Notes under the pieces: model-generated
What the model saw: only the letters and a program-made list of their open reading frames with translations
Database searches by the model: none
Told to the model about the DNA's origin: nothing
Source: Streptomyces alfalfae
GTDB taxonomy: Bacteria; Actinomycetota; Actinomycetes; Streptomycetales; Streptomycetaceae
NCBI RefSeq assembly: GCF_004127445.1
Contig: NZ_QEXM01000037.1
Location: 186,001 to 250,000 of the forward strand
Direction: 5' to 3'
DNA length: 64,000 bases
Translations under genes and position numbers: made by a program
Shown: one piece after another, positions 34,051-43,062 of the stretch
How positions within the stretch are numbered: position 1 is the first letter of the stretch
Layout of the letters: every line of letters starts with the position of its first letter

Positions 34051-34452
34051 ATGAATCCTCTGCTTCTCACCGACATCGAGGCGGCCGTGCGCGCCGGTTG
34101 GGGCGCCGACACCATGACGCCGGAGTGCCGGTCACAGTGGACCGCGGACAATCCGGCCAGGGACCAGTGCGGCGTCACGGCGCTGGTCCTGCACGACCTG
34201 CTGGGCGGTGACCTGCTGCGGGGCGAGGTCCATGTCGACGGCCGGTGGACGGACTTCCACTGGTGGAACAGGATCGGCGGGGAGTACGAGATCGACCTCA
34301 CCCGGGAGCAGTTCGCGCCCGAGGAGGTGGTGACCGAGGGGACGGTCGTCGCCCGGCCGCCCCGGATAGACCGGCTCCGCGAGGAGTACGAACTGCTGCG
34401 CACCCGCGTCCTGCACAGACTCGACGAGACGGCGGCGTCGCGCGCACGGTGA
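34051..34452 (+). CDS. YunG-family protein (transglutaminase-like Cys/His/Asp protein)
   Basis: The 133-residue protein resembles YunG-type proteins. It has a conserved Cys in DQCGVTALVLHDLLGG, a His in WTDFHWWNRIGGEYEIDLT and an Asp in the same stretch, an order compatible with a cysteine-peptidase or transglutaminase fold. Biochemical function is unknown. ATG 34051 fits the family start; a GTG 24 nt upstream is in frame. It is probably co-transcribed with the CoA transferase and is followed by a very stable terminator. Confidence 0.7.
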   Translation: MNPLLLTDIEAAVRAGWGADTMTPECRSQWTADNPARDQCGVTALVLHDLLGGDLLRGEVHVDGRWTDFHWWNRIGGEYEIDLTREQFAPEEVVTEGTVVARPPRIDRLREEYELLRTRVLHRLDETAASRAR

Positions 34453-34461
34453 GCACACCAC

Positions 34462-34491
34462 GGCCCCCGGCGCCCGAGGGCGCCGGGGGCC
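34462..34491. terminator. Very stable stem-loop between convergent genes
   Basis: GGCCCCCGGCGCCC (34462-34475) and GGGCGCCGGGGGCC (34478-34491) are 14-nt perfect complements with almost no loop. The element lies between the YunG-like gene and the subtilisin inhibitor gene, so it can serve both strands. Confidence 0.75.
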
Positions 34492-34572
34492 GGCCCGCGT
34501 CCCGGCGGCCTTCCCCCACGAAAGGAGGCCGGGACTCTCCCTGAGTGTGGGTCAGGGTCCTGTGTGGTGCCG

Positions 34573-35013
34573 TCAGAAGGCCAGAGCGGCGCCCTCCCCG
34601 AGACCCGCCTTCATCTCGCACCGGTTGGCGAAGGTGGTGGACCAGCCGACGTGCTTGCCGGACCAGACACCGGTGACGGAGACCGTGACGGGACGCCACT
34701 CCTTGGTGCACACGACGTCGGACGTGCTGCCCACGAGCTGGGCGAACTGCCCGCCGGTCTTGGTCAGTTCGGCACACGCGGCCGCTGCCGCGGGGTGGGT
34801 TCCGCCGGGGCGCGGCGCGCAGGTCAGCGTGACGGCGCGCTCGACCGCCGTGGAAGTGGCGTCCTCGCCCTGACCGACCGTGAGCACCAGGGCGGACGGC
34901 GCGTAGAGGGCGGCCTGCTTCGGGGCCTCGGCGTGCGCGGTGCCTGATGTCGCGGCGAGGACGCAGGTCGCCGCCGCGGCGGCTGCTCCCACGGCCTTGA
35001 GGGTGCGACGCAT
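34573..35013 (-). CDS. Streptomyces subtilisin inhibitor (SSI) family protein, Lys at P1
   Basis: The 146-residue secreted protein has a signal peptide of about 28 residues (MRRTLKAVGAAAAAATCVLA, cleavage after TAHA). A mature SSI domain follows, beginning LYAPSALVLTVGQGE and ending NRCEMKAGLGEGAALAF. Four cysteines (65, 80, 102, 132) form the two family disulfides. Aligning to SSI, where the reactive bond is Met-Val in CPMVYDP, gives CTKEWRP here. P1 is therefore Lys104 and P1' Glu105, which predicts inhibition of trypsin-like proteases as well as subtilisins. AAAGGAG lies 8 nt before ATG 35013. It has its own upstream control region. Confidence 0.93.
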   Translation of the reverse strand: MRRTLKAVGAAAAAATCVLAATSGTAHAEAPKQAALYAPSALVLTVGQGEDATSTAVERAVTLTCAPRPGGTHPAAAAACAELTKTGGQFAQLVGSTSDVVCTKEWRPVTVSVTGVWSGKHVGWSTTFANRCEMKAGLGEGAALAF

Positions 35014-35402
35014 GGTGGACTCTCCTTTGTTCGAGGCGGGTGTTGACTGCGGGGAGGAGTCTTGTCTGCGCGGAGAGTGAGCGCCACACGTACGGTCGAT
35101 TTCCGGATGGGTGTGTTCGCTGAGCGGTGCCCGGGTGTCCGTTCGGGCAGCTCAGGGCCGGTGGCCCGGCCGCCGGGAGGCTGTCCAGCATATGGACAAC
35201 CGGCATTGGTATAACGCGTGACAACCTTCTGACCTGTGGCGTCGCGAAATTGGTTCTTTCTTCGACTACCGGCAACGACCGGAAATGATCGCTGCGGAAG
35301 AACGCCTCATGAAGACGGCCGGATGCCCGGGGTGGACGCGGATGTCCCCCGGGCATACGCGGGGCGGCGCACCGTTGGGCCGCTCCGCGCCGGCGGCGGC
35401 TC
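35014..35402. other. Non-coding promoter region of the SSI gene
   Basis: No supportable gene is present. TGTCCA (35182-35187) and TGGACA (35193-35198) form a perfect inverted repeat with a 5-nt centre about 170 nt before the SSI start. An A/T-richer stretch at 35195-35290 may hold promoter elements. Confidence 0.5.
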
Positions 35403-35846
35403 TCAGCCCCGCGAGAAGGCCAGCACGGCGGCCAGGTTCATGGGCTGCCGCGTCGAGAGGTAGAGGTACGGGGCGCCGCCGTAGGAGTTCCGCAGCTCGA
35501 TGCGGAGGGCCGTGGGGATGTAGGAGCGCAGCAGGAGCATCGCGTACGGGTTCGCCCTGACGGTCCGCCACTCGAAGGCCTCGCGTTCGTCGAGGATCTC
35601 CGTCGCGCCGAGCGCCTCGATCGGGATCTTCCGCCCGCCGACGACCAGGGAGCCCGGCGTCACGAGGATGCGCACCCTGCCGTGCGCGTACACGATCCCC
35701 GCGGCCACCGCCATGCCGACCGCCGCCGCCGTCACCGCGGCGATCACGCCGAAGGGGATCCCCGCCAGCGCGAGACCGGCGCCGCCCAGGGCGACCAGCG
35801 CCCACCAGGAGCGGGGGACGCTCAGCCGCTCTTCGTAGATGTGCAT
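35403..35846 (-). CDS. DUF3093 membrane protein
   Basis: The 147-residue protein begins YEERLSVPRSWWALVALGG, the hallmark of DUF3093. Two hydrophobic helices (WWALVALGGAGLALAGIPFG and IAAVTAAAVGMAVAAGIVYA) follow, then a soluble PH-like beta domain (VRILVTPGSLVVGGRKIPIE). The function is unknown. In many actinobacteria the main copy sits near dut, so this isolated copy may be a paralogue. The frame is open 80 codons upstream, but the minus-strand hexamer CAGGAT ends 6 nt before ATG 35846, pointing to a leaderless start there. Confidence 0.85.
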   Translation of the reverse strand: MHIYEERLSVPRSWWALVALGGAGLALAGIPFGVIAAVTAAAVGMAVAAGIVYAHGRVRILVTPGSLVVGGRKIPIEALGATEILDEREAFEWRTVRANPYAMLLLRSYIPTALRIELRNSYGGAPYLYLSTRQPMNLAAVLAFSRG

Positions 35847-36070
35847 GACCGAATCCTGGCAGGAGCGCCCGCCGGGGCCCGCGGAGGGTTCCCCTCGCGG
35901 CGTGCCACCCCCGCGGCCCCGCCATGCCCCGGTTCCGGCCCCGGGCGTCCTCCTCGCCGCCGGTGCGGGCCGCGAGGCAACGCGGAGGGGCGCTTCTCCG
36001 TCCTCGAAGAGGCAGGAGGGGCACGCCAGTTCGGTCGGGTGCCCTGAGAAGTGTGAGATGAGGAGGACTT

Positions 36071-38836
36071 GTGAGACGTGTCCCACGCGTGGCGACCACG
36101 GCGTTGGCGGTGCTCGCGCTCGCGGTGGTCACCCCGGGGGCGGCGCAGGCGCTGCCCGCCGCACCGCCACCCGCGTCGACCGCCCCGCCGGTCGACGACC
36201 TTCCGGAAGGCTGGCGCCTCGCCGGTGAGGGCAGCGGCGAGGAGCTGGTCTGGGCCGCCGACGAGCCGGTGCCCATGGGCGACGCCAGGGTCGAGTTCTA
36301 CGCCGGGGACAGGCTCCTCGGCAGGCCGACGGCCGCGCGGGACCGCCGGTCGTTCCGGCTGCCGCTGAACGGCGACCGCATCGGGCCGGCGGAGAAGCTG
36401 CGGGTGGTGGCGGGTGGCCGCCGTCTCGACGAAGCGGCGCCCACGGCCGGTTCGAGGGCTCCGCGGCCCGCGCCGCCCGCCGCGCTCCCGCCCGCCAACG
36501 CGGTCGATCCGGGGAAGAAGGGCCGCTACCGCACCACCAGCGGCGAGTACACCCTCACGTCGGTGAAACTGCCCGGCTTCCCCGAACCTGTGGAGATGCG
36601 GGCCGCCGTGACCGGCCCCGTGAACGCGCCGGGGAAGCGTCCGCTCGCCCTGTTCCTGCACGGCCGCCACTACACCTGCTACGGGGCGGGCGACGGGCAG
36701 GGCGGCGGCTGGCCCTGCGGAAGCGGCACCAAGCCGGTGCCGAGCCACGCGGGCTACCAGAAGGCCCAGAAACTCCTGGCCTCCCAGGGATACGTCACCG
36801 TGTCCATCGCGGCCAACGGCATCAACGGCCAGGACCACCTCGCGGAGGACGGCGGCGCACAGGCCCGCTCCTCCCTGGTACGGCTGCACCTCGGCCGCTG
36901 GGCGGACTGGGCGAAGGAACCGGCCGGCGCCCCGGCGGCCGTGCGCGCCGTCTCTCCGGCCGACCTCTCCCGCGTCCTGCTGGTCGGCCACTCGCGCGGC
37001 GGCGAGGGCGTCAACAGGGCCGCGCTCGACAGTCTCTACGCCCCGCTCGCCGACCAGGACGGCTACCACGGCCCGACGCGCTGGAAGATACGCGGCAACG
37101 TCCTCATAGGCCCCACCGTCTTCGGCCAGAACCCGGTGCCCGACGTGCCCTCCGCCACCATCCTGCCCGGCTGCGACGGCGACGTGTCCGACCTCCAGGG
37201 CGAGCTCTACGTCGACGGAACGCGCCGGGTCAGCCGCGGCAAGGCCCTGCACAGCGCGGTCTACATGGTGGGCGCCAACCACAACTTCTTCAACAGCGAG
37301 TGGACTCCGGGGCAGGCGAAGGCACCCGCCGACGACGACTTCGGCGACGACTCCGACGCCGTGTGCTCGCCGGAGAAGAAGACCCGGCTCACCGCCTCCC
37401 AGCAGCAGCGCGCGGGAGCCACGTACATCGCCGCGGCGGCCCGGCTGTTCGTCGCGGGCGACGACCGGGTGCGCCCCCTCCTGGACGGCGCCGAGCGCCG
37501 GGCGCCCTCCGCCGGCCCCGCACGGGTCCTCACCCACGCCGTGGGCGCGAACAGGACGGCCGCCTTCCTGCCGGACGCCTCGACCACGGTCAGGGGCGGC
37601 AGGGTCTGCGCCCAGGTCGACCAGGACGCGGCCCGCGCCTGTCTGCCGCCCCGCACGGCGGGGGCGTCACCGCACTTCGCCGCGTGGGACGTCTCGCCCG
37701 AGCCGGGACGTGACGCGGTGGCGCTGCGCTGGACGCATCCCGGCGCCCCGGTGCGGGTGAGCCCCGCCCGGCCCGTCTCGCTGGCGGGCGCCGACCGCCT
37801 GGCGCTGCGTCTGATCGTGCCGCCCAACACCGCCGGCACCCGCTTCGACGTCACGCTCGTCGACACCGCGGGCCACCGAGCTAAGCTCGGCCGCGTCCGC
37901 GTCGACGGCCTGCCGGGCAGCGGGTCGACCGCCTCGTACTGGGGCCGCGAGGTCCGCGTGCCGCTGTCGGAGACGGTCGCGGACAAGCTGGACCTGAAGC
38001 GGGTGAAGACCCTCGAACTCACCCCGCGCAGCCGCTCGGGCAAGGCGTGGCTGATGGACGGCTGGGGCTGGCGGCCGGGCACGCCGGCGGTGCGGCCCGC
38101 CGCGCTGCCCCGCGTCGACGTGGGCCGGCTGACCGTGGACGAGGGGGACTCCGGCGTACGCACCCACCACATCCCCGTCCGCGTCTCCGGGCAGGGCAGC
38201 GGCACGGTCAGGGTGTCCGTCCCCGAGCCGGGCACCGACCGGTTCACCCACCGCACGGTGACGGTGCGGCCGGGCACGAACGACGTCGACGTACCGGTGG
38301 AGGTGCGCGGCGACACCCGCTACGGCTACGACGTCAGCCACGACGCGTACGTCAAGGCGGTGCGCGGCGCCGTCGTCGGCTCGTACCACGGCGGTGTGAC
38401 GGCGCGCAACGACGACCCGATGCCGAAGGTCACGCTCGAACCCGTCGCGGACCGCGTCACCGAGGGCAAGCCGCTGAAGTGGCGGATGACGCTGTCGGAG
38501 GCCGTCGACGTGGACATCATGGCGGGCCTCACCTTCCTGCCGGTCGACCGCGGCGCCGAACTGTCCACGCTGGACGTGGACAAGCGCTGGCTCGAGCACG
38601 AGGTGGGCGTACCGGTCCGCCCGGTGCGCGCGCTGTCCCGGATGACGGAGGGCGACGCCGTGTACGTCACCGTGCCCGCCGGCAAGAAGAGCGCCGAAGT
38701 ACGCGTGCCGACCGTCAAGGACGACGCGCGTGAACCGGCCGAGTCTCTGAAGGCCCGGCTCTCCGTCTACGACGAGAACTGGGAGCCGCGACCGGGCGGC
38801 CCGGTGGTCACCGGCACCGTCCGGGACGCCGGATAG
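36071..38836 (+). CDS. Large secreted alpha/beta-hydrolase with C-terminal beta domains
   Basis: The 921-residue protein starts at GTG 36071 (AGGAGG 4 nt upstream) with a signal peptide, MRRVPRVATTALAVLALAVV, cleaved near AQA. Residues about 195-470 carry an alpha/beta-hydrolase domain with the oxyanion-like LALFLHGRHYTCY, the nucleophile elbow VGHSRGGEGVN and a late GANHNFFNSEW that may supply the His. The remaining part contains two beta-rich regions; the last (VGRLTVDEGDSGVRTHHIPV onward) resembles Calx-beta-like modules. It is probably an extracellular lipase, esterase or cutinase-like enzyme; the substrate is unknown. It is a single-gene unit ending in a stem-loop. Confidence 0.8.
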   Translation: MRRVPRVATTALAVLALAVVTPGAAQALPAAPPPASTAPPVDDLPEGWRLAGEGSGEELVWAADEPVPMGDARVEFYAGDRLLGRPTAARDRRSFRLPLNGDRIGPAEKLRVVAGGRRLDEAAPTAGSRAPRPAPPAALPPANAVDPGKKGRYRTTSGEYTLTSVKLPGFPEPVEMRAAVTGPVNAPGKRPLALFLHGRHYTCYGAGDGQGGGWPCGSGTKPVPSHAGYQKAQKLLASQGYVTVSIAANGINGQDHLAEDGGAQARSSLVRLHLGRWADWAKEPAGAPAAVRAVSPADLSRVLLVGHSRGGEGVNRAALDSLYAPLADQDGYHGPTRWKIRGNVLIGPTVFGQNPVPDVPSATILPGCDGDVSDLQGELYVDGTRRVSRGKALHSAVYMVGANHNFFNSEWTPGQAKAPADDDFGDDSDAVCSPEKKTRLTASQQQRAGATYIAAAARLFVAGDDRVRPLLDGAERRAPSAGPARVLTHAVGANRTAAFLPDASTTVRGGRVCAQVDQDAARACLPPRTAGASPHFAAWDVSPEPGRDAVALRWTHPGAPVRVSPARPVSLAGADRLALRLIVPPNTAGTRFDVTLVDTAGHRAKLGRVRVDGLPGSGSTASYWGREVRVPLSETVADKLDLKRVKTLELTPRSRSGKAWLMDGWGWRPGTPAVRPAALPRVDVGRLTVDEGDSGVRTHHIPVRVSGQGSGTVRVSVPEPGTDRFTHRTVTVRPGTNDVDVPVEVRGDTRYGYDVSHDAYVKAVRGAVVGSYHGGVTARNDDPMPKVTLEPVADRVTEGKPLKWRMTLSEAVDVDIMAGLTFLPVDRGAELSTLDVDKRWLEHEVGVPVRPVRALSRMTEGDAVYVTVPAGKKSAEVRVPTVKDDAREPAESLKARLSVYDENWEPRPGGPVVTGTVRDAG

Positions 38837-38841
38837 CGGGG

Positions 38842-38869
38842 GCGGGGCCGCCTTCGCCGGCGGCCCCGC
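38842..38869 (+). terminator. Stem-loop after the secreted hydrolase gene
   Basis: GCGGGGCCGCC (38842-38852) and GGCGGCCCCGC (38859-38869) pair over 11 bp with a TTCGCC loop, 5 nt after the stop codon. Confidence 0.75.
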
Positions 38870-38898
38870 ACCGTGGGGCGCATGCGTAGGGTTGTCTC

Positions 38899-39396
38899 AT
38901 GTCCACAGCCTCAACACCCCCCTCGCTGCAGCTGCTTCGCCCCGAGCACGCGCCCGCACTGCTCGCCTTCGAGGAGACGAACCGCGCCTACTTCGCCGCG
39001 TCGGTGCCCGACCGGGGCGACGCCTACTTCGCGCGGTTCGCGGCACGGCACGCGGCCCTCCTCGCCGAACAGGCCGCGGGGGACTGCTACTTCCACGTGC
39101 TCGTGGGGGACGAGGGCGAGGTGCTCGGACGGGTCAACCTCGTCGACGTGGCGGACGGCGGCGCCGAACTCGGGTACCGGATCGCGGAGAAGGCCGCGGG
39201 CCGGGGCCTCGCCACGCGGGCCGTGCGCCAGGCCTGCGACCTCGCCGTCACGGCGTACGGCCTCAGTGAACTGCGCGCCGTCACGACGCTGGACAACCCC
39301 GCCTCGCGTGCCGTGCTCACCCGCACCGGCTTCGTGCCCACCGGCGACATCCGCGTCGACGGCAGACCGGGCACCAGTTACGTGCTGACGCTCTGA
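38899..39396 (+). CDS. GNAT-family acetyltransferase
   Basis: The 165-residue protein is a compact RimJ-like GNAT enzyme. LQLLRPEHAPALLAFEETNR begins the fold, ELGYRIAEKAAGRGLATRAV holds the acetyl-CoA motif, and LRAVTTLDNPASRAVLTRTG is the C-terminal signature. TAGGGT (38887-38892) ends 6 nt before ATG 38899, indicating leaderless transcription. The methyltransferase gene follows after 21 nt with its own -10-like box. The substrate is unknown. Confidence 0.88.
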   Translation: MSTASTPPSLQLLRPEHAPALLAFEETNRAYFAASVPDRGDAYFARFAARHAALLAEQAAGDCYFHVLVGDEGEVLGRVNLVDVADGGAELGYRIAEKAAGRGLATRAVRQACDLAVTAYGLSELRAVTTLDNPASRAVLTRTGFVPTGDIRVDGRPGTSYVLTL

Positions 39397-39417
39397 CACA
39401 GGCCTATCCTGATGCCG

Positions 39418-40149
39418 ATGTTCACTTCCCGGGGTCCCACGCTGCGCGAGCTGGCCGTCCAGGCGCTCTCCTCCACCGAGCGGGGCTACGACCTGCTCGC
39501 CCCGAAGTTCGACCGGACACCGTTCCGCACGCCCGACCGGTTCCTCGCGGCGACGGCGGAGGCGCTGCGCCCGCTCGGCCCCTTCGACGCCGGTCTCGAC
39601 GTGTGCTGCGGCACGGGAGCGGGCGTCTCCGCGCTGCTGCCGCTGTGCCGGGAGCGGGTCACCGGGGTGGACTTCAGCGCGGGAATGCTGGCCGCCGCCG
39701 CGGCGGCGGTGCCGGCCGGTCGCGCCGAAGGCCCCGCGGTCGCCTGGGTACGGGCCGACGCCCGCGCCCTGCCGTTCGCCGAACGCCACGACCTGGCCGT
39801 CAGCTTCGGGGCCTTCGGCCACTTCCTGCCCGCCGAGCGCCCCGCGCTCTTCGCCGGCGTCCACCGGGCGCTGCGCCCCGGCGGTCTCTTCGCGTTCCCG
39901 ATCGGGGCTCCGCAGCCGGTCCGCTCCCCGTGGCACTGGGCGATGCTCGGCTTCGACGGGGTGATGCGGGTGCGCAACGCGCTGTGGCGCCCGCCGTTCG
40001 TCATGTACTACCGGACCTTCGGCCTCGCGGCCGTGCGCGACGACCTCGCGGACGCGGGCTTCGCGGTGCGGCTGCTGCCCCTGGAGGAGTTCGGGCGGCG
40101 CCCCGACGGCAGCCCGAACTGGCGGCTCGTCGTGGCGCGGAAGACGTGA
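39418..40149 (+). CDS. Class I SAM-dependent methyltransferase
   Basis: The 243-residue protein has SAM motif I as GLDVCCGTGAGVSALLPLC, motif II as VTGVDFSAGMLAAAAAAV, and motif III near AVSFGAFGHFLPAERPALF. The fold matches UbiE/Coq5-like small-molecule methyltransferases; the substrate is not identified. ATG 39418 is preferred because TATCCT (39405-39410) ends 7 nt before it, a leaderless arrangement; ATG 39412 two codons upstream is the alternative. It converges on an MFS gene. Confidence 0.85.
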   Translation: MFTSRGPTLRELAVQALSSTERGYDLLAPKFDRTPFRTPDRFLAATAEALRPLGPFDAGLDVCCGTGAGVSALLPLCRERVTGVDFSAGMLAAAAAAVPAGRAEGPAVAWVRADARALPFAERHDLAVSFGAFGHFLPAERPALFAGVHRALRPGGLFAFPIGAPQPVRSPWHWAMLGFDGVMRVRNALWRPPFVMYYRTFGLAAVRDDLADAGFAVRLLPLEEFGRRPDGSPNWRLVVARKT

Positions 40150-40168
40150 CGGGACACGATCCCGTACG

Positions 40169-41428
40169 TCATCCCGCCACCGCCCCGGCGGCCGTGACCG
40201 CACCGGCGCCGGCGCCGGGCCGGGCCCGCGCCGTCCGCTCGGCCCACCGCACCGCGGGCCCCATGGCCAGGGACGCGCCGAGGAAGAGCGCCCCGAGCAC
40301 CGGCCAGCCCGGCGCGCCCCACACCACGAGGAGCCAGGTCAGCAGCAGCGGCCCGAGAGCACGGGCCAGGGGCACGCCCGTGCCGAAGAAGCCCTGGTAC
40401 TGCCCGACGTGCGCGGCGGGCGCCAGCGCGAAGCCGATCTGCCACGCCCCCGCGGACTGCCGCATCTCACCGGCCACATGGAGCAGGGCTCCCAGGACGA
40501 GGACGGTGACGGTTCCCCAGGGCGGCAGCCCGGCCGCCGCCGAGAGGGCGAAGACGAGGCAGGAGGCGGCCATGACGAACCCGGACCGCCGCACCGCGCG
40601 CGAGGCGGCGGCAGGCCCGGCGACGCCCCGGGCCATCCGCACCTGGAAGGCCATGACGGCCAGGGTGTTGAGGAGGAACAGCGCGGAGGCCAGCCACCCG
40701 GGGGCTTCGGTGCGCTCCACGATCCAGAGCGGCACGGCCAGGCTGAGCAGCGGCATGCGCAGCAGCAGTACGGCGTTGAGCAGCGTGACCACGGCGTAGG
40801 GCCGGTCGCGCAGCACGGCGAGCCGGGGCTCGTGGGGCGCGCTCCTGCGGCGTGCCGCCGCGGGGAGCCGCAGCAGCACGGCCGCGCAGAGCAGGAAGCT
40901 CACGGCGTCCACCACGAACACCGCGCGGTACGCGTCGGCGGTGTCGTACCGCAGGGCGAGCCCACCGACGGCGGCCCCGACCGCGAGCCCGGCGTTGAGC
41001 GTCGCCTGGAGGTGGGCGAGCACGGCCGTGCGCGCCGAGGGTGGCACGAGCCCCGCGAGCAGCGCCTGCCGGGCGGCGGCGAGACCGCACTGGGCGACGG
41101 CGTAGAGCACGGCCGCCGCGACGAACAGCGCGAAGGAGCGGACGAACAGGAACGACCCGACGGCCGCCCCCGTCGCCACGGCGAGCAGCACGGAGGCCCC
41201 GCGCGGCCCCGACCGGTCGGCCAGCGCGCCCAGCGGCGCCCCGGCCACGGACCCCACGGCCCAGGCCAGCGTGAGCCCCAGGCCGATCTGGGCGGGGGAG
41301 AGCCCGATCACCCGGGTGAAGTACAGCGCGGACGACGCGTAGAAGGCCCCGTCTCCGACGGAGTTGCTGAGCTGGGCCGCGGCGAGGACGCGGGGCGCCC
41401 CCGGCGGCGGAAGGATGCGGATCGACAC
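40169..41428 (-). CDS. MFS transporter
   Basis: The 419-residue protein shows 12 predicted helices. RVIGLSPAQIGLGLTLAW and GALADRSGPRGASVLLAVAT (helix 2-3 loop) are seen in the first half, and QYQGFFGTGVPLARALGPLL in the second. The pattern resembles YcaD/MdtG-like efflux proteins. GTG 41428 has GGGGAG just upstream. It is convergent with the methyltransferase gene and has no adjacent regulator, so the substrate is open. Confidence 0.85.
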   Translation of the reverse strand: MSIRILPPPGAPRVLAAAQLSNSVGDGAFYASSALYFTRVIGLSPAQIGLGLTLAWAVGSVAGAPLGALADRSGPRGASVLLAVATGAAVGSFLFVRSFALFVAAAVLYAVAQCGLAAARQALLAGLVPPSARTAVLAHLQATLNAGLAVGAAVGGLALRYDTADAYRAVFVVDAVSFLLCAAVLLRLPAAARRRSAPHEPRLAVLRDRPYAVVTLLNAVLLLRMPLLSLAVPLWIVERTEAPGWLASALFLLNTLAVMAFQVRMARGVAGPAAASRAVRRSGFVMAASCLVFALSAAAGLPPWGTVTVLVLGALLHVAGEMRQSAGAWQIGFALAPAAHVGQYQGFFGTGVPLARALGPLLLTWLLVVWGAPGWPVLGALFLGASLAMGPAVRWAERTARARPGAGAGAVTAAGAVAG

Positions 41429-41593
41429 GAAGCTCCCCGAGTCGGCGGCCTGGCGGCCGGCCCTGGTTGACGTGTCGAAGCTAGGCGGCGGGCGAGGGGC
41501 GTGACTGGGCCAATCGCGCGCGGCGAGCGTGCGCCAATCGCGTGCCCGGCGCCTGGGTCCGGTGTGCCCCCGGCGCCGGGGGGCGCGTTCCCT

Positions 41594-41653
41594 ACGGACC
41601 GTTTCCGGACGGGCCGTTTCCGTACGGACTGTTCCCGTACGGGCCGCTTCCGG
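41594..41653. repeat. Four tandem copies of a 15-bp repeat
   Basis: Units ACGGACCGTTTCCGG, ACGGGCCGTTTCCGT, ACGGACTGTTCCCGT and ACGGGCCGCTTCCGG lie head to tail at 41594-41653. They end 5 nt from the stop codon of the VOC gene (read on the minus strand). The period of 15 keeps a reading frame, but no gene covers it convincingly. Confidence 0.8.
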
Positions 41654-41658
41654 GCCGC

Positions 41659-42135
41659 CTAGCCCGTGCCGTCCACCGCCGCGTACAGACCCGCCACGTC
41701 CAGCTTCTTCATGCCGAACATCGCCTGGGCCGCCCGCTGCGCGCGCGCCGGGTCCGGGTCGTTCATCAGCTCGGGGAGGGCCCTCGGGATGACCTGCCAG
41801 GACAGGCCGTACCTGTCCTTGAGCCAGCCGCAGGGGCCCTCCTCGCCGCCTTCGGAGAGCTTGGACCAGTAGTGGTCGACCTCCTGCTGGTCAGCGCAGT
41901 CGATCATGAGGGAGACGGCCTCGGTGAACGTGAACTCGGGGCCGCCGTTGATCGCCGTGAACTGTTCGCCGTCCAGTTCGAAGTCGACCGCCAGCACGGT
42001 GCCGGCCGGGCGCGGGGCGTTCTCGCCGTAGTGCGAGACGTTCTTGATGGAGCTGTTCGGGAAGACCGAGCAGTAGAACGTCGCGGCCTCCTCGCCCTGG
42101 GTGTCGAACCACAGAGCGGGCGTGATCTTGGGCAT
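41659..42135 (-). CDS. VOC-superfamily (PhnB-like) protein
   Basis: The 158-residue protein starts PKITPALWFDTQGEEAATFY, typical of the PhnB/3-demethylubiquinone-methyltransferase-like branch of the vicinal oxygen chelate fold. GGPEFTFTEAVSLMIDCADQ and GWLKDRYGLSWQVIPRALPE complete the beta-alpha-beta modules. Enzymatic activity is unproven for the branch. ATG 42135 has AGGAGAG 8 nt upstream. A 15-bp tandem repeat follows the stop codon. Confidence 0.87.
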   Translation of the reverse strand: MPKITPALWFDTQGEEAATFYCSVFPNSSIKNVSHYGENAPRPAGTVLAVDFELDGEQFTAINGGPEFTFTEAVSLMIDCADQQEVDHYWSKLSEGGEEGPCGWLKDRYGLSWQVIPRALPELMNDPDPARAQRAAQAMFGMKKLDVAGLYAAVDGTG

Positions 42136-42279
42136 GACAGCACTCTCCTGTCCCGTGTCGCGGCAGCGGGCCGCCGCCGCGCTCCTCATAGGACAGACCG
42201 TCGCGCCTCCCGGAACTCATCGCCACGCCGCCAGGCGGTGCGCCCGATCGCGGGTCAGGCGGTGCGCCCGACCGCGGGT

Positions 42280-43062
42280 TCAGGTGACGCGCCCGAGTAC
42301 GGGCTCCCCCTTCAGGACGATGCCGAAGTGCCGCTCGTACGCCGCCAGCACCTCCGCCTCCGACGCCAGCTCGCTCACGTGCCGTTCGCCGTCCACCGTG
42401 GTCGTGAGCCTGCGGCCGCTGAGCGTGATCCGGCCGTCCTCCGTGAGGATCGAGCAGACCAGGTTGCGGGTGAAGTGGGATTCCGGGGACGTCCGGTGGT
42501 ACCAGGCGCCGGCCCTGAAGTCGGCCAGTTCGCGAGGGCGCTCCTCAAGGAGGTACTGCGGGGTGCCGTCGTGGAGTACGTCCAGGTCGCCCGCAGCGGT
42601 CCTGACCAGGCGGAAGGTGCCCGCCGGGTCGGCCTGGACGTCCCGCTCGCCGAAGCGCAGCGGCAGTTGGCTGTGGGCGCCGAAGCCCACGTCGGCCAGC
42701 CAGTCGCCGCCCTCCTGCGTGCGTACGCGCAGCGCGAGGTGGTCGAAGGGGATGCCGAGCCGTCCCCCCTCGCCGTACACCCGGCCCTGGAGCAGCGTGA
42801 CGTCGAAGCCGAGGGACGCGAGGAGGGCGGCGAACGCGCCGTTGAGTTCGTAGCAGAAGCCGCCCCGGCGAGCCTCCACCACCTTTGCCACCAGCGCCTC
42901 GTCGACCAGCTCGATCTCCTCGCCGAGGTGGATCGAGAGGTTCTCGAAGGGGACGCTGCGCAGGTGGGCCACGTGCAGTTCGCGCAGTGCCCGCGCGCTC
43001 GGTGAGGCGGGGCGCTCGGCGCCGATGCGCCGCAGGTAGGCCTCGGTCTGTTCGATGTCCAT
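42280..43062 (-). CDS. nat: Arylamine N-acetyltransferase
   Basis: This cytosolic enzyme transfers acetyl from acetyl-CoA to arylamines or hydrazines; in actinobacteria some relatives act as amide synthases in ansamycin pathways. The 260-residue protein has the triad Cys70 (RRGGFCYELN), His108 (IPFDHLALRV) and Asp124 (LADVGFGAH). ATG 43062 begins at the family N-terminus (MDIEQTEAYLRRIG). The frame continues about 190 codons further upstream through a low-complexity tandem repeat, but that part has no family match. No macrolactam PKS is nearby, so a detoxification role is more likely. Confidence 0.9.
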   Translation of the reverse strand: MDIEQTEAYLRRIGAERPASPSARALRELHVAHLRSVPFENLSIHLGEEIELVDEALVAKVVEARRGGFCYELNGAFAALLASLGFDVTLLQGRVYGEGGRLGIPFDHLALRVRTQEGGDWLADVGFGAHSQLPLRFGERDVQADPAGTFRLVRTAAGDLDVLHDGTPQYLLEERPRELADFRAGAWYHRTSPESHFTRNLVCSILTEDGRITLSGRRLTTTVDGERHVSELASEAEVLAAYERHFGIVLKGEPVLGRVT

